This document shows positions 7,596-16,704 of a stretch of 64,000 nucleotides of DNA, one piece after another. Numbering within the stretch: position 1 is the stretch's first letter; each line of letters starts with the position of its first letter. This stretch comes from JBFIHF01 sp964411125 (GTDB lineage Bacteria > Myxococcota_A > Bradymonadia > Bradymonadales > Bradymonadaceae), in contig CAYPJU010000013.1 in the NCBI GenBank assembly GCA_964411125.1, positions 1 to 64,000 of the forward strand, in the 5' to 3' direction. The translations under genes were made by a program, and so were the position numbers. Under the pieces are notes generated by a model. The model saw nothing but the letters and a program-made list of their open reading frames with translations, made no database searches and was not told the DNA's origin.

Positions 7596-9347
7596 ATGCT
7601 CTCTGAAATGCGCCGTTCGACGAAGAGCGGCTGGACTTACATTCTCGTCGCCGTGCTGATCGTCGTCTTCGCCGTCTTCTTCGGGGTTCCCGGGGACGCC
7701 TGCGGCAGCGGCGCGCGTCGCTCGATCGTAGCTACTGCCGCCGGCACCGACATCTACAACGACGACATCAACCCGGTGTACAATCGCGTGTGGGGCGGAC
7801 AGCGCAGCATCGACGACGCCGAACTGCGTATCCAGCAGGCCAAGGCTCTGCGGACCGTCATCCTCATCGAGCTGCTCGCCGAGAAGGCCCGCGAACACGG
7901 CCTGCGCGTTACCGACGAAGAGTATGTCAAGTGGGTCAAGGATCCGCTGCGAAACCCGGAGTACCGCGCGGTCTACGGTCGTGACGGCACCTTCGACGGT
8001 CCCCTCTACAAAGCCTACATCCAGAATCAGCTCCGAATGAGCGTTCCGAAGTACGAGGACTGGAAGAAGCGCGAGATTCTGGCGCAGAAGTACCTGAACC
8101 TGGTCGAGATGCAGTTTCAAGCTGCCGGCTGGGAGGTCGACGAGCTCCAGAAGCTCCGTAACACGAAGGTGGACCTCGAATTCGTCAAGTTCGACCCGGA
8201 TGCCCTCGACGAGTTCGTCCCGGTCACCGACGAAGACGTCGCCGCATTCGCGACGTCCGACGCGCAGGCGATCAAGGACTACTACGAGGCGAACAAGGCC
8301 GATTACGAAGACCCCGCGCAGGTCCTGATTCGACGCATCTACGTGGTGAAGCCCGAGGAGAGCGACCAGGAAGCCGCGAAGGCTGCCATCGAGAAGTTCG
8401 AGGCCGCGAAGAAACGCGTGCTCGAAGACGGTGAGAACTTCGCCGACGTCGCCGGCGAACTCTCCGAGTCCGAGAAGGAGACGCAGGGCTTGATGGAGTG
8501 GACGACGCTCGAGAACGTCGACCAGAACATCGCCGACGCGGTCCGCGACGCGAAGGTCGGCGATGTCGAGGAAGTCACCACCGAGTACTCCTTCATGCTC
8601 GTGAAGCTGGAAGAGAAGAAGGAGGCGACGAAAACGGAGCTCTCCGAAGTCCAGGACGAGATCGCTCGAAAGCTGTTGCAGGAGAAGAAGGTTCGCGACC
8701 TCATCGACGAGATGATCGTGGAGCTGAAGCCCGTCGCTGCGGACTCCGAGAGCTTGAAGGCAGCGGTCGACAAGCTCCAGCAGCCCGACGGCGAAGAAGG
8801 CGAAGCCGACTCGCGATGGAGCGCGGTCACTGTCGACACCACCGGAGAGTTCACCCAGGAGGGTCAAGACCTCGCCGCGCTGTTCGGTCGACAGATCCCT
8901 GGAATTTCGACGCGCTCCCCCTGGGACCGCATCCCCAAGATCGGCAAGAATCCCGACCTCGCGCGCGACGCCTTCGCGGTGCTCAGCGAGGAGAAGCCGC
9001 TCGCCGAGAAGCCGTACCAGACCGAAGGAAAGTACTTCTTCGTCCGTCTCGCCGACCGACAGGAACCGGGAGACGAAGACGCCGAGGCCGACCCGCTCGC
9101 GGCGACGGGGGAGATCCGCTCGCAGAAGATTCAGTCGCTGCTCGGGCCATTCCACGCCGTCTTCGCAGTGCCGCTCGACGACTTTGGACCGTACCTCGAG
9201 CAGATGCTGGACCAGGCGATGGAGAAAGGCGTGGTGCGGCTCTACGAGCGCAACTTCGAAGCAGCGAACCTCGTCAACCCCGACGACGATCCCGTCGTGG
9301 CTCCCGCCGAAAACGCTCCCACCGAGCCGGCGCCGAAGTCCGAGTGA
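7596..9347 (+). CDS. PpiD/SurA-type membrane-anchored peptidyl-prolyl isomerase
   Basis: A protein of about 583 residues built like PpiD. It has a short cytoplasmic N-terminus (MRRSTKSGWTY), one membrane segment (ILVAVLIVVFAVFFGV), a long helical chaperone domain like SurA_N, and a parvulin-like domain beginning around YEDPAQVLIRRIYVVKPEE. A second helical part and an acidic/Pro-rich tail follow. PpiD proteins act at the periplasmic face of the inner membrane, assisting proteins that leave the Sec translocon. The ATG at 7596 was chosen; the ATG at 7608 is also possible. The gene is monocistronic here, facing the RsgA gene tail to tail. Confidence 0.8.
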   Translation: MLSEMRRSTKSGWTYILVAVLIVVFAVFFGVPGDACGSGARRSIVATAAGTDIYNDDINPVYNRVWGGQRSIDDAELRIQQAKALRTVILIELLAEKAREHGLRVTDEEYVKWVKDPLRNPEYRAVYGRDGTFDGPLYKAYIQNQLRMSVPKYEDWKKREILAQKYLNLVEMQFQAAGWEVDELQKLRNTKVDLEFVKFDPDALDEFVPVTDEDVAAFATSDAQAIKDYYEANKADYEDPAQVLIRRIYVVKPEESDQEAAKAAIEKFEAAKKRVLEDGENFADVAGELSESEKETQGLMEWTTLENVDQNIADAVRDAKVGDVEEVTTEYSFMLVKLEEKKEATKTELSEVQDEIARKLLQEKKVRDLIDEMIVELKPVAADSESLKAAVDKLQQPDGEEGEADSRWSAVTVDTTGEFTQEGQDLAALFGRQIPGISTRSPWDRIPKIGKNPDLARDAFAVLSEEKPLAEKPYQTEGKYFFVRLADRQEPGDEDAEADPLAATGEIRSQKIQSLLGPFHAVFAVPLDDFGPYLEQMLDQAMEKGVVRLYERNFEAANLVNPDDDPVVAPAENAPTEPAPKSE

Positions 9348-9356
9348 TTGCTGCGT

Positions 9357-10418
9357 TCAGTCGTCGCGGCCCTTGATTCGCTTGGCCTCTCGGACGACTT
9401 TTTCGAACTGCCTGCCATGGTCCCGGCCCGCCGCGGCGTCTTGACGACGCTGCTGATGCTCGGCCTCCCGGCGTAGCTTTCGCCAACTCTCGAGCCGCTC
9501 GGGCGAGAGCGCCCCGACCTCCACCGCCTCGAGGACCGCGCACCCGGGCTCGGATTCGTGCGCACAGTCCCGAAAGCGGCACTCGTCAGACAGCTCGTCG
9601 ATGTCCTCGAACGCTTCGTCGACAGCCTCGTCCCACAACTGGAACTCGCGCATCCCCGGGGTGTCGAGCAGCAACCCTCCCCCTTCGAGGACGAACAGCT
9701 CGCGGTGAGTGGTCGTGTGCCGCCCTTTGTCGTCGTTGCGAGTCTCCTGCACGCGCTGCGCCTCTTCGCCGCACACGGCGTTGAGGATCGACGACTTGCC
9801 AACCCCCGACGAGCCGACGAAAGACGCCGTGATTCCGGGCCCGATCTGTTCGTCGATCGGCCCCAACGTCGCGGGGTCGTGGGCCGAAACGGCGAAGACG
9901 TCCGTGCCCAGCCGCTCGCGCAGCTCGTCGACGAGGCGGTCGCGTTCGGAGGGGTCTACGAGGTCGGACTTGTTCACGACGACGATCGGCGTGGCTCCTC
10001 CCTCACGAATCGCCACGAGGTAGCGCTCGATGCGGTTGATGTTCAAGTCTTCGTTGAAAGACGTGACGACGAAGACCAGATCGAGGTTTGCGCCGATCAT
10101 CTGGCGGGCGGTCTTTTCGCCCGCAGCCTGGCGAGCCAGATGCGTCCGCCGTGGGACCGTTTCGACGATGATCCATGAGCCGGGTGCCCCGACGAGGGCA
10201 ACGAAGTCACCGACGGCGGGCCGTGCGCCCGGCTCGAACCTGAGTTTCCCTGCGAGCGCGGCCCGCTCGTCGCCGAACGCCCCGACGACGCGCAGGTCTT
10301 TCCCGAAGTCGGCCATGACCCGCGCGATCTCGAAGTCGGCGGGGAGCGAGTCGGCGAGGATCTCCGCGTTCGCTTGCAGCTCGTCGTTCCAGCCGAGCTC
10401 CGTGAGGGACCTGCTCAT
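9357..10418 (-). CDS. rsgA: Ribosome small-subunit-dependent GTPase RsgA
   Basis: A 353-residue circularly permuted GTPase that acts in late 30S ribosome maturation. An N-terminal OB-fold (about 40-105) precedes the GTPase motifs in permuted order: NKSD (G4), the P-loop GSSGVGKSS (G1) and DTPGM (G3). A C-terminal zinc-binding knuckle (CRFRDCAHESEPGC) and a basic tail follow. All family features are present at normal length. Its ATG overlaps the stop of the upstream BtpA-like gene by 4 nt (10415-10418), indicating translational coupling. Confidence 0.95.
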   Translation of the reverse strand: MSRSLTELGWNDELQANAEILADSLPADFEIARVMADFGKDLRVVGAFGDERAALAGKLRFEPGARPAVGDFVALVGAPGSWIIVETVPRRTHLARQAAGEKTARQMIGANLDLVFVVTSFNEDLNINRIERYLVAIREGGATPIVVVNKSDLVDPSERDRLVDELRERLGTDVFAVSAHDPATLGPIDEQIGPGITASFVGSSGVGKSSILNAVCGEEAQRVQETRNDDKGRHTTTHRELFVLEGGGLLLDTPGMREFQLWDEAVDEAFEDIDELSDECRFRDCAHESEPGCAVLEAVEVGALSPERLESWRKLRREAEHQQRRQDAAAGRDHGRQFEKVVREAKRIKGRDD

Positions 10419-11206
10419 CGGGCCTCCGCCCATGCGTCGACCAGGCGGCGCACCCGCTCGGGGTCGATCGGGTTCGAGACCTCGCCGTCGACCTTCGTGG
10501 ACGTCCCGACGATGATTCCATCGGCGAGGCGGTAGTCTGCGACGTTCTCGAGCGTCACCCCCGAACCGACGAACCTCGGAACGCCGAGCGCCGCCAACGC
10601 CTCGAGCGAAGCGGGATCGGTGACGCCACCGGTCGCGGTTCCCGTCACGACGATGCCGTCTGCCATCCCCCGCAGGACCGCATCGCGAGCCTCCTCCAGC
10701 AGCGGAACTTCGGCGATGGGCCTCGCGTGCTTGACCCGCACGTCCGCCAGAATCGCCACCTCCGCTGCCAGTGCCGTGCGATAGCGAAGCGTCTGCCACG
10801 CTGTCCCTTCGATCAGCCCCTGGTCGGTGACATAGGCTCCCACGTGCACGTTGACCCTGATGAAGGCGGCTCCGCAGGCGGCGGCAATCCCGATGGCGGC
10901 GCGGGCGTCGTTCCTGAGGCAGTTCACCCCCACTTTCGCCCCTCGCTCCACGCATCGGTCGACGATCCGAGCGAGCGCGGCGATGGCGTGCGGTTCCGTC
11001 GGTTCCTGCGGCCAACCCTTGCGAAACGGGGTCGACCCGAAGTTTTCGACGATCATCGTCTCCACTCCCCCTTCGAGGAGCGCTTCGCAATCGGCCACGG
11101 CGTGGTCGGTCGCATCCCGGAACCCGGCGCCACCCGGGTCACCGGCGATGGCGGGAACGTGGATGACTCCGATGATGCCCGTGGGGGTCTGAATCGTTTC
11201 ACTCAT
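10415..11206 (-). CDS. BtpA/SgcQ-family TIM-barrel protein
   Basis: A 263-residue member of the BtpA family. It opens with GIIGVIHVPAIAGDP and carries the phosphate-binding-type loops of a TIM barrel (MIVENFGSTPF, GVNCLRNDARAAIGIA, ADGIVVTGTATGG, PRFVGSGVTLENV). In cyanobacteria BtpA stabilises photosystem I, but the family is widespread in non-photosynthetic bacteria, where its activity is unknown. There is no sign of photosynthesis here. The gene is coupled to rsgA by a 4-nt overlap. The start at 11206 (MSETIQ) is preferred over the in-frame ATG at 11218; neither has a strong ribosome-binding site. Confidence 0.8.
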   Translation of the reverse strand: MSETIQTPTGIIGVIHVPAIAGDPGGAGFRDATDHAVADCEALLEGGVETMIVENFGSTPFRKGWPQEPTEPHAIAALARIVDRCVERGAKVGVNCLRNDARAAIGIAAACGAAFIRVNVHVGAYVTDQGLIEGTAWQTLRYRTALAAEVAILADVRVKHARPIAEVPLLEEARDAVLRGMADGIVVTGTATGGVTDPASLEALAALGVPRFVGSGVTLENVADYRLADGIIVGTSTKVDGEVSNPIDPERVRRLVDAWAEAR

Positions 11207-11254
11207 GCGTTCTGGCATACAAGACGATGCACGACACGCCAACCGTCGGCGACT

Positions 11255-12298
11255 TCATCGGGGTTGCACCGCGGGCTCTAGAAACTCCAGACCAGCCCCC
11301 TCTTCGTCCGCCGTGAGTCGAGTGGCGAGTTCTTGCGGCACCGTCAGCATCGGGACGGTGTGGCCGCAATCCACGTCGGTGACGATCGGAAACGCGCCCA
11401 GTCGGTCTCCCAGAACCTCGGCGAGCAGCTGGTCCCGATCGAACGGCGCGCCCTGCGCATCCGGGACCTCGGGCTTGCCGACCAGGAGCCCTGCGACCTC
11501 GTCGAAGACTCCGATCCGCTCGAGCTGGCGAAGGCTTCGTTCGAAACGCGACATCGGGCAATCCATCTCCTCGACCAGGAGAATTCGCCCCCGGAGGTCG
11601 GGCCATTCAGGAGTCCCGGCCGACGATACCAGGGTGTTGAGGTTGCACGCGAGGATCGGGCCTTCGCAGAAGCCCCGCGACAGGACTCGCCATCCGTCCT
11701 GCGGTTTCCACTGCCGGGGTAACTCGCGCCAGTCGTCGTTCTCCCAACTCCGCCGGTGGTTGCTCCATCGCGCCGGAATCTTGGGTTCGCGAGAGCCCGT
11801 GCGATGACGCATCACGGCGTCGAGGAACGATTCGGTGCTCTCGGGAACGCCGTCGGGCCACTCGCCGAACCAGCACATCACGCTCGGTCCGTAGAAGGTT
11901 CGAAGGCCCGCGTGTTTCAGGATCGCGAGATGAAGCGACGTGACGTCGCTGAACCCGCAGACGACGACTCGCTCTTCGCGAATTCGATCGAAATCGAGGT
12001 ATGGGGTGATGCTGTTGGAGTTCGTCCCACCGATCGTGGAGATGACCGCACGGACGTCGGGAGCCTCGACGAGCTCCATCAGTTCGGCGGCGCGCTCGCG
12101 CGGTCCGGCCGATCGGTACCCCTGCGAGCCGCCCTCGGCGGTCACGCGACCCAGTCGCACGCGAAACCCGAGCGCCTCGAGGTTGCGGACCCCGTTGTCG
12201 AAGAGCCCGGGATTCACGAGATGAGCGGGGCTCGACGGGGTGAAGACACCTATTGTGTCGCCCGGTTCGAGCGCCAGCGGCGGGAGAATCTGCTGCAT
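11255..12298 (-). CDS. LD-carboxypeptidase / MccF-type serine peptidase (S66 family)
   Basis: A 347-residue S66 peptidase. Family motifs are DTIGVFTPSSPA near the N-terminus, ISTIGGTNSNSI, the nucleophile elbow GFSDVTSLHLAI (Ser of GFSD), LLVEEMDCPMSRFERSL with the candidate Glu, and CGHTVPMLTVP with the catalytic His. Members either trim the terminal D-Ala from murein tetrapeptides (LdcA) or cleave the acyl-sulfamoyl adenylate of microcin C-like toxins (MccF). The long form with the VEEMD segment resembles the MccF-like branch. There is no signal peptide, so it is cytosolic. The upstream gene ends 17 nt before its start. The substrate is undecided. Confidence 0.85.
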   Translation of the reverse strand: MQQILPPLALEPGDTIGVFTPSSPAHLVNPGLFDNGVRNLEALGFRVRLGRVTAEGGSQGYRSAGPRERAAELMELVEAPDVRAVISTIGGTNSNSITPYLDFDRIREERVVVCGFSDVTSLHLAILKHAGLRTFYGPSVMCWFGEWPDGVPESTESFLDAVMRHRTGSREPKIPARWSNHRRSWENDDWRELPRQWKPQDGWRVLSRGFCEGPILACNLNTLVSSAGTPEWPDLRGRILLVEEMDCPMSRFERSLRQLERIGVFDEVAGLLVGKPEVPDAQGAPFDRDQLLAEVLGDRLGAFPIVTDVDCGHTVPMLTVPQELATRLTADEEGAGLEFLEPAVQPR

Positions 12299-12315
12299 GG
12301 GAGCCCCGTGGTCGG

Positions 12316-13209
12316 TCACCACGTGATTCTGACATTCAGGGCGCCCGGAGGCGAGCCACCGATCGCGAACCGGATCCTCCGTTCCAGCAGGACGAGATAG
12401 ACCCCGGCGCCGACGCTGACCGCGGAGAGCGCGTACGCCGTGATGGAGAGCGCGCGGTTCGTCCTGGCGCGCCGGGCGAGCGCATCGACCTCGGCCCCGT
12501 CGCCCGCGGCTGCTGCTTCCCGGAGGCGCTCGGCCCGGCGAAGCGACGTGGCGTCGAGCGCGAGTCCGGTGCCGAGAAGCACGGCGCCAGCCCCGATCGC
12601 TCCCCAGCCGAACGCCGCGTGTCCGGTCGGGCCGCGTTCGACCCGCGGGGCTCTCACGAGCCGCGGCAGCTCGATGCTGATGGTCTGGTCCGCATCGAGC
12701 TCGAAATCGACGGACCTGTTTCGCCCGTCCTGCGTGCGCGCCGTGACCGTCCAACTCCCCTCTTCGAGTTCGATCGAGGAGTCGCACGCGAGTTGCCGTC
12801 CGGCCACTTCCAGCTTCGCCGGCTCCGAACAGTAGAACGTCGCGGTCCACGAGGACTCGCACGTCCCGAGCTCCTCGAGCTGCCCGCGGGCCGCGGCGAC
12901 GTCGTCTTCGTCGACGTCACTGCGACCGATGTAGCGTTCGAAGGCAAGGCGCGCGTCCTCGCAGCGATCGAGCTGCATCAGCGCCCTCCCCTCGTTGTAC
13001 ACCAGTTCGGGATGGTCGTAGATCGCCCGCGCTTCATGCAGCGTCGCCAGCGTCGCGACAAACTCCCCCGCCTCGTATTGCTCCGCGGCGCGCGTCACCA
13101 GAGCCTGGAACTCTTCGATTTGCTGCTCGGTCAGTTCCTGAGCCTGGGCAACTCGGGCGGCGAGGGTCGCGAGAAGCAGGGTGATGGCGAGGATGGAATG
13201 GAACTTCAT
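12316..13209 (-). CDS. Secreted TPR/PEGA-like protein with two C-terminal membrane segments
   Basis: A 297-residue exported protein. A signal peptide (about 1-23, ending ARVAQAQE) is followed by a TPR-like helical region (about 25-115) and a small beta domain with paired cysteines that resembles a PEGA-type surface domain. Two hydrophobic segments near the C-terminus (GWGAIGAGAVLLGTGLAL and ITAYALSAVSVGAGVYLVLL) follow. It starts 1 nt after the stop of the Ser/Thr kinase gene, so the two are cotranscribed. This pairing of a PEGA-containing kinase with a secreted TPR protein recurs in Myxococcota-type genomes; its specific role is unknown. Confidence 0.7.
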   Translation of the reverse strand: MKFHSILAITLLLATLAARVAQAQELTEQQIEEFQALVTRAAEQYEAGEFVATLATLHEARAIYDHPELVYNEGRALMQLDRCEDARLAFERYIGRSDVDEDDVAAARGQLEELGTCESSWTATFYCSEPAKLEVAGRQLACDSSIELEEGSWTVTARTQDGRNRSVDFELDADQTISIELPRLVRAPRVERGPTGHAAFGWGAIGAGAVLLGTGLALDATSLRRAERLREAAAAGDGAEVDALARRARTNRALSITAYALSAVSVGAGVYLVLLERRIRFAIGGSPPGALNVRITW

Positions 13210-13210
13210 T

Positions 13211-15370
13211 TCAATCCCACTTCTCGATCTTCAGCTTCGGACTCTGCGGGGGCTCTCGCTTCGGAGGAAGCACCTTCGCGGGGATCTCGGTCCGCTTCGC
13301 CTTCTCCGTCGAAGCATCTCGCTCGCGCCTGGGTGCCGGTCGTCTCTGGCGGGGTTGCGGCTCTAGCGTGGCGCTCACGCGCACCGTCGGGTCCTCTCCC
13401 TGCTCCGGTTTGACCGTCGCGGTGACAAAGCCTTCCTTGCGGAGTTCGAGCTCCAGGGGGAACTCGTCGACCGAGTGCTCACCCTCGTAGGGCGTCGCTC
13501 CCCACTCGGAGCCTTCGTGAAAAATCGCCGCGCCCTCGGGCGTCGATTCGACCACGAGAACCAGCGTCTGCGGCTCCCCTGGGCCCACCCCTCGTCCTTC
13601 TTCGGCGGCGGGTTCGGAGAGCGGATCGACAGGCGGTCCGGAAGCGTGGGGCGCGAGACCTTCTGCCTCCCCTCCCTGCTCCGCGGCCTCCTCGGGCCCC
13701 CCGTTCGACACCAACGCCCCCCAGACGACGAGGAACGAAACGACGAGCACGACGACAGCTACTCCGCCGACCGCGAGCCGCCTTCGAGAGGTCCTGTCTT
13801 CTGACGGAACTGCGTGCGCCTCGCGCATCTGCGTGGTGACGGACTGGCTGTCGACCTTCTCGGGGCCGATCGTCGCGGGACGCGCTCGGCCCGATTCGCC
13901 CGACTCCATGCGGGTGGTGTCGGCGTCGTCGACCGTACCCTCGCCGGGTTTCGCAATCGCCGCCTCGACATGCGCGCGCATCCTCGCCGTCGTACCTGCG
14001 TCCTCGTCTTCGGCATCGACGTCGTCGCTGGCGCGGGGCGGCGACGGCGGAGACAGTGCCCCAACGGGTTCCCTTCGCAGGGCCGCCTCGATCTCGGCCC
14101 GGGTGCGCCGTACCGTCGGTTGTTCCGCGTCGTCGAGGCGTGGCGACGTGATCTCGATACCGAGCCCGGGGGTCTCGGCTCGCGGAAACTGAACGACGGC
14201 ACCGCTGGCGTCGGCTTCCTCTCCCGTCTCGATCGCGTCGCCGAAGTCGGCGTACGGTGACGCTCGCATCTCGTGCGCCACGCCGAACGTCGGTGTCTGT
14301 ACGAGCGTTCGTTCAGGGAGCTGCTTCGGGGGCCCGGCGGCGGACAATACGTCGCCGGACGGCTCATCGACTTCGTACCGAACCTCGGCGGAGCTGTCCG
14401 GCGGCTCGAGCTCCCCGCTGTCGTCGAGCAGCAGGCGGTCGAGGACTTCCTTGCGGTTCGAGATCTCGACGATGCACGCGGCGATCTGCTCGGGGGGGAC
14501 GACGAGATCGTCGGGTACGTCCTGCAGCGCTTCCTCGAGCGCCTCCAACATCGCGGACGCGTCCTGATAACGATTGGCCGCTCGGCGGGCGGTGGCTCGG
14601 GCGAGGAAACGACCAAGGGGCGTCCCCTCGAAGACCGGCGGGACCGTCACCCCCTTGCGCAGATGCAAGACCATGTTCTCCGCCGCGGTCGTCCCCCGAA
14701 AGACCTTCTGTCCGATCAGCATCTCGAGAAAGATGACCCCCATCGCGTAGACGTCGATCGACAGATCGACGGCCTGCGTCACGAACATCTCCGGTGCCAT
14801 GTACGACGACGTGCCGAACATTCGCCCCTGCTGCGTCAGGTCGGTGTCGTCCTGCACCAGGGACTTGGCGACGCCGAAGTCGAGCAGCTTCGCGAAATCG
14901 GTGTGGCGCCCGATGCTCGTGAGAAACACGTTCGACGGCTTGAGGTCGCGATGCACGATCCCCGCGGCGTGGGCGACACTGAGCGCGTCCAAGACCTGCA
15001 GCGCGATGTGTCCCGCCTCGGAGACCGGCATCGGGCCTCGTTTCTTCATCGCGCTCTTGAGGTCCTCGCCGCGCATGTACTCCATCACGAGGTAGAGCAG
15101 ACCGTCTTCGGTGCGACCGAAGTCGTACAGCTCCACGACGTTGGGATGCCGCATCTGCTTGGCGAGGTGGACCTCACGCTCGAACCTTCGCATCACTTCC
15201 TGACGGTCCGTCATGTGAGGAAGGACCATCTTGATTGCCACCTCGCGGTCCATCGACAACTGCGTGCCGACGAACACCATCCCCATGCCGCCGCGGGCGA
15301 GCACGCCGGTGAGTCGGTACCTGCCGAGGAGCGTATCCCCGATGCTGGGAAACTTCGGAGTCTGGGCCAT
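13211..15370 (-). CDS. Membrane-anchored Ser/Thr protein kinase with extracytoplasmic PEGA domain
   Basis: A 719-residue Hanks-type kinase. The N-terminal kinase domain (about 18-290) has the glycine loop GVLARGGMGMV, Lys47, the HRDLKPSN catalytic loop (HRD 140-142), DFG (164-166) and APE (192-194), so it should be active. A long acidic linker follows, rich in RTRAEIEAALRR-like segments. A membrane segment at about 533-555 (LAVGGVAVVVLVVSFLVVWGA) precedes a PEGA domain at about 603-670 (VVESTPEGAAIFHEGSEWGATPYEGEH...). The tail is basic and Pro-rich. The PEGA domain may sense or bind envelope components. It leads a reverse-strand series continuing with the TPR protein and the S66 peptidase. 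Confidence 0.93.
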   Translation of the reverse strand: MAQTPKFPSIGDTLLGRYRLTGVLARGGMGMVFVGTQLSMDREVAIKMVLPHMTDRQEVMRRFEREVHLAKQMRHPNVVELYDFGRTEDGLLYLVMEYMRGEDLKSAMKKRGPMPVSEAGHIALQVLDALSVAHAAGIVHRDLKPSNVFLTSIGRHTDFAKLLDFGVAKSLVQDDTDLTQQGRMFGTSSYMAPEMFVTQAVDLSIDVYAMGVIFLEMLIGQKVFRGTTAAENMVLHLRKGVTVPPVFEGTPLGRFLARATARRAANRYQDASAMLEALEEALQDVPDDLVVPPEQIAACIVEISNRKEVLDRLLLDDSGELEPPDSSAEVRYEVDEPSGDVLSAAGPPKQLPERTLVQTPTFGVAHEMRASPYADFGDAIETGEEADASGAVVQFPRAETPGLGIEITSPRLDDAEQPTVRRTRAEIEAALRREPVGALSPPSPPRASDDVDAEDEDAGTTARMRAHVEAAIAKPGEGTVDDADTTRMESGESGRARPATIGPEKVDSQSVTTQMREAHAVPSEDRTSRRRLAVGGVAVVVLVVSFLVVWGALVSNGGPEEAAEQGGEAEGLAPHASGPPVDPLSEPAAEEGRGVGPGEPQTLVLVVESTPEGAAIFHEGSEWGATPYEGEHSVDEFPLELELRKEGFVTATVKPEQGEDPTVRVSATLEPQPRQRRPAPRRERDASTEKAKRTEIPAKVLPPKREPPQSPKLKIEKWD

Positions 15371-15545
15371 CTTGTCTGCTGATCCGGTCGACTCAGGTTA
15401 CATCGAAAAGGGCCGTGTCGACAGCATCTTGGGCGTCTTTGCGCTCGCACGACCGCGAACCCGCCCTCCGTGCGACGCACACGTGGCGCGTTGACTCCGA
15501 ACCCGAGCGCGGAAAGAATGGACGCCTCGCAAGATGGAGGTCGAG

Positions 15546-16688
15546 ATGCGTTGGATTTTCGTGAGTTTTCTCGCTGTCACCCTCACCGCGTGCGGTGGGA
15601 ACAAGACCGGCCCCACCGTCGGGGGCAACAATGGCGACAACAACGGGGACAACAACGGGACGACCGCCTCCTCAAACAACGGCGTAAGCTCGAACAATGG
15701 GACGTCGAACAACGGCGCCTCGAACAACGGTGGTTCGAACAACGGCACCACCAACAACGCCACGACTTCCAACAACGCTACCACCTCCAACAACCAGACG
15801 ACGCCGGTCGACATGGGGATGGACATGGCGAACCCCGACATGNNNNNNNNNNNNNNNNNNNNNNNNNNNNNNNNNNNNNNNNNNNNNNNNNNNNNNNNNN
15901 NNNNNNNNNNNNNNNNNNNNNNNNNNNNNNNNNNNNNNNNNNCCGACATGTCGACCGACGTTCCCGACGTGGGGATGGACATGGGGATGGACATGGCGAG
16001 CCCCGACATGGGCAATTGCCCCGCGCAGAACGGAGCCGCAGGTGACCCGTGCCTCTGCGACCAGCAGTGCGGCGTGGGTGTCTGCGTCGGTGAGACGGCC
16101 ACGACTCCCGGGCGGTGTTCCCTCCCGTGCGCGACGCGACAGGACTGCGGCGCGGGCGCGGGCGCCTGCCTCCAGGACCCCGACAGTGGCCTCGACTACT
16201 GCTTCCCCGACGACACCGGCACCGCGTGCACCACCAACACCGCGGCGGACCCGTCGAAATGCGTCCACGACATCTGCCTTCAGGCGGGGCCCAACCACTC
16301 GCCCAAGCACTTCTGCTCGTTCCAATGCGAGACCGCGTCCGACTGCGCCGTCGGTCACGCGTGCTCGCCGGTGCGATGCGAAGCTACGGCGAACGGTTTC
16401 GCGTGCCTCCCCCGCGTGACGATCGCCCGTTCGGGGGCGCTCAAAGCGTCTCTCCTCGGCCGCTACACCGAAGACTTCAACGTGTGTGTGAGGATGGGGG
16501 TCAACGTGGCGGCAGGGTGCGACTCCACGGTGCCGACCAACGAGTTCGTCTGCGCCAGCTCGGTCTGTGACTTCTCGGCGGACCGCTGCACGGCCGAATG
16601 CATCGACACCCCCGATTGCGCGGCGGGCGGCTGCGTCGACCGCGACGTCTCCGACCCCAACTTCCCGATCCGCGTCTGCGACATCTGA
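15546..16688 (+). CDS. Asn/Gly/Thr-rich lipoprotein with Met-Asp repeats and Cys-rich tail, interrupted by a scaffold gap
   Basis: A predicted lipoprotein. The signal peptide has a lipobox (VTLTAC, then GGNKTG), followed by an Asn-rich linker of NNGD/NNGT/SNNG units and a repeat of D-M-G-M-D-M-A-N/S-P-D units. A domain with about 20 cysteines (CLCDQQCGVGVC... to the end) resembles the disulfide-rich domains of myxobacterial surface lipoproteins. GGAGGT precedes the ATG at 15546; an in-frame ATG at 15534 is less likely. The 100-N gap falls inside the Met-Asp repeat. Frame is kept only if the true gap length leaves remainder 1 on division by 3, so repeat number and continuity are unverified. 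Function unknown. Confidence 0.75.
   Translation: MRWIFVSFLAVTLTACGGNKTGPTVGGNNGDNNGDNNGTTASSNNGVSSNNGTSNNGASNNGGSNNGTTNNATTSNNATTSNNQTTPVDMGMDMANPDMXXXXXXXXXXXXXXXXXXXXXXXXXXXXXXXXXXDMSTDVPDVGMDMGMDMASPDMGNCPAQNGAAGDPCLCDQQCGVGVCVGETATTPGRCSLPCATRQDCGAGAGACLQDPDSGLDYCFPDDTGTACTTNTAADPSKCVHDICLQAGPNHSPKHFCSFQCETASDCAVGHACSPVRCEATANGFACLPRVTIARSGALKASLLGRYTEDFNVCVRMGVNVAAGCDSTVPTNEFVCASSVCDFSADRCTAECIDTPDCAAGGCVDRDVSDPNFPIRVCDI
15843..15942. other. Assembly gap (100 N)
   Basis: Exactly 100 undetermined bases lie in the middle of a tandem repeat encoding Met-Asp-Met-Gly/Ala units. The round length suggests a fixed placeholder, so the real distance is unknown. The repeat probably caused the assembly break. 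Confidence 0.97.
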
Positions 16689-16704
16689 GGCGAAGGGGAG
16701 AACC

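Noticed and set aside
10415..11206. BtpA-like protein taken as evidence for photosynthesis.
   Set aside because: The family is broad in non-phototrophs and no other photosynthesis gene is present.
11255..12298. S66 peptidase considered as an immunity gene for a microcin C-like cluster.
   Set aside because: No MccB-like adenylyltransferase or precursor is adjacent; the neighbours are housekeeping and kinase genes.
15640..15842. Asn-codon repeats before the gap considered as CRISPR or a mobile-element end.
   Set aside because: Same reason: a coding tandem repeat with a codon period.
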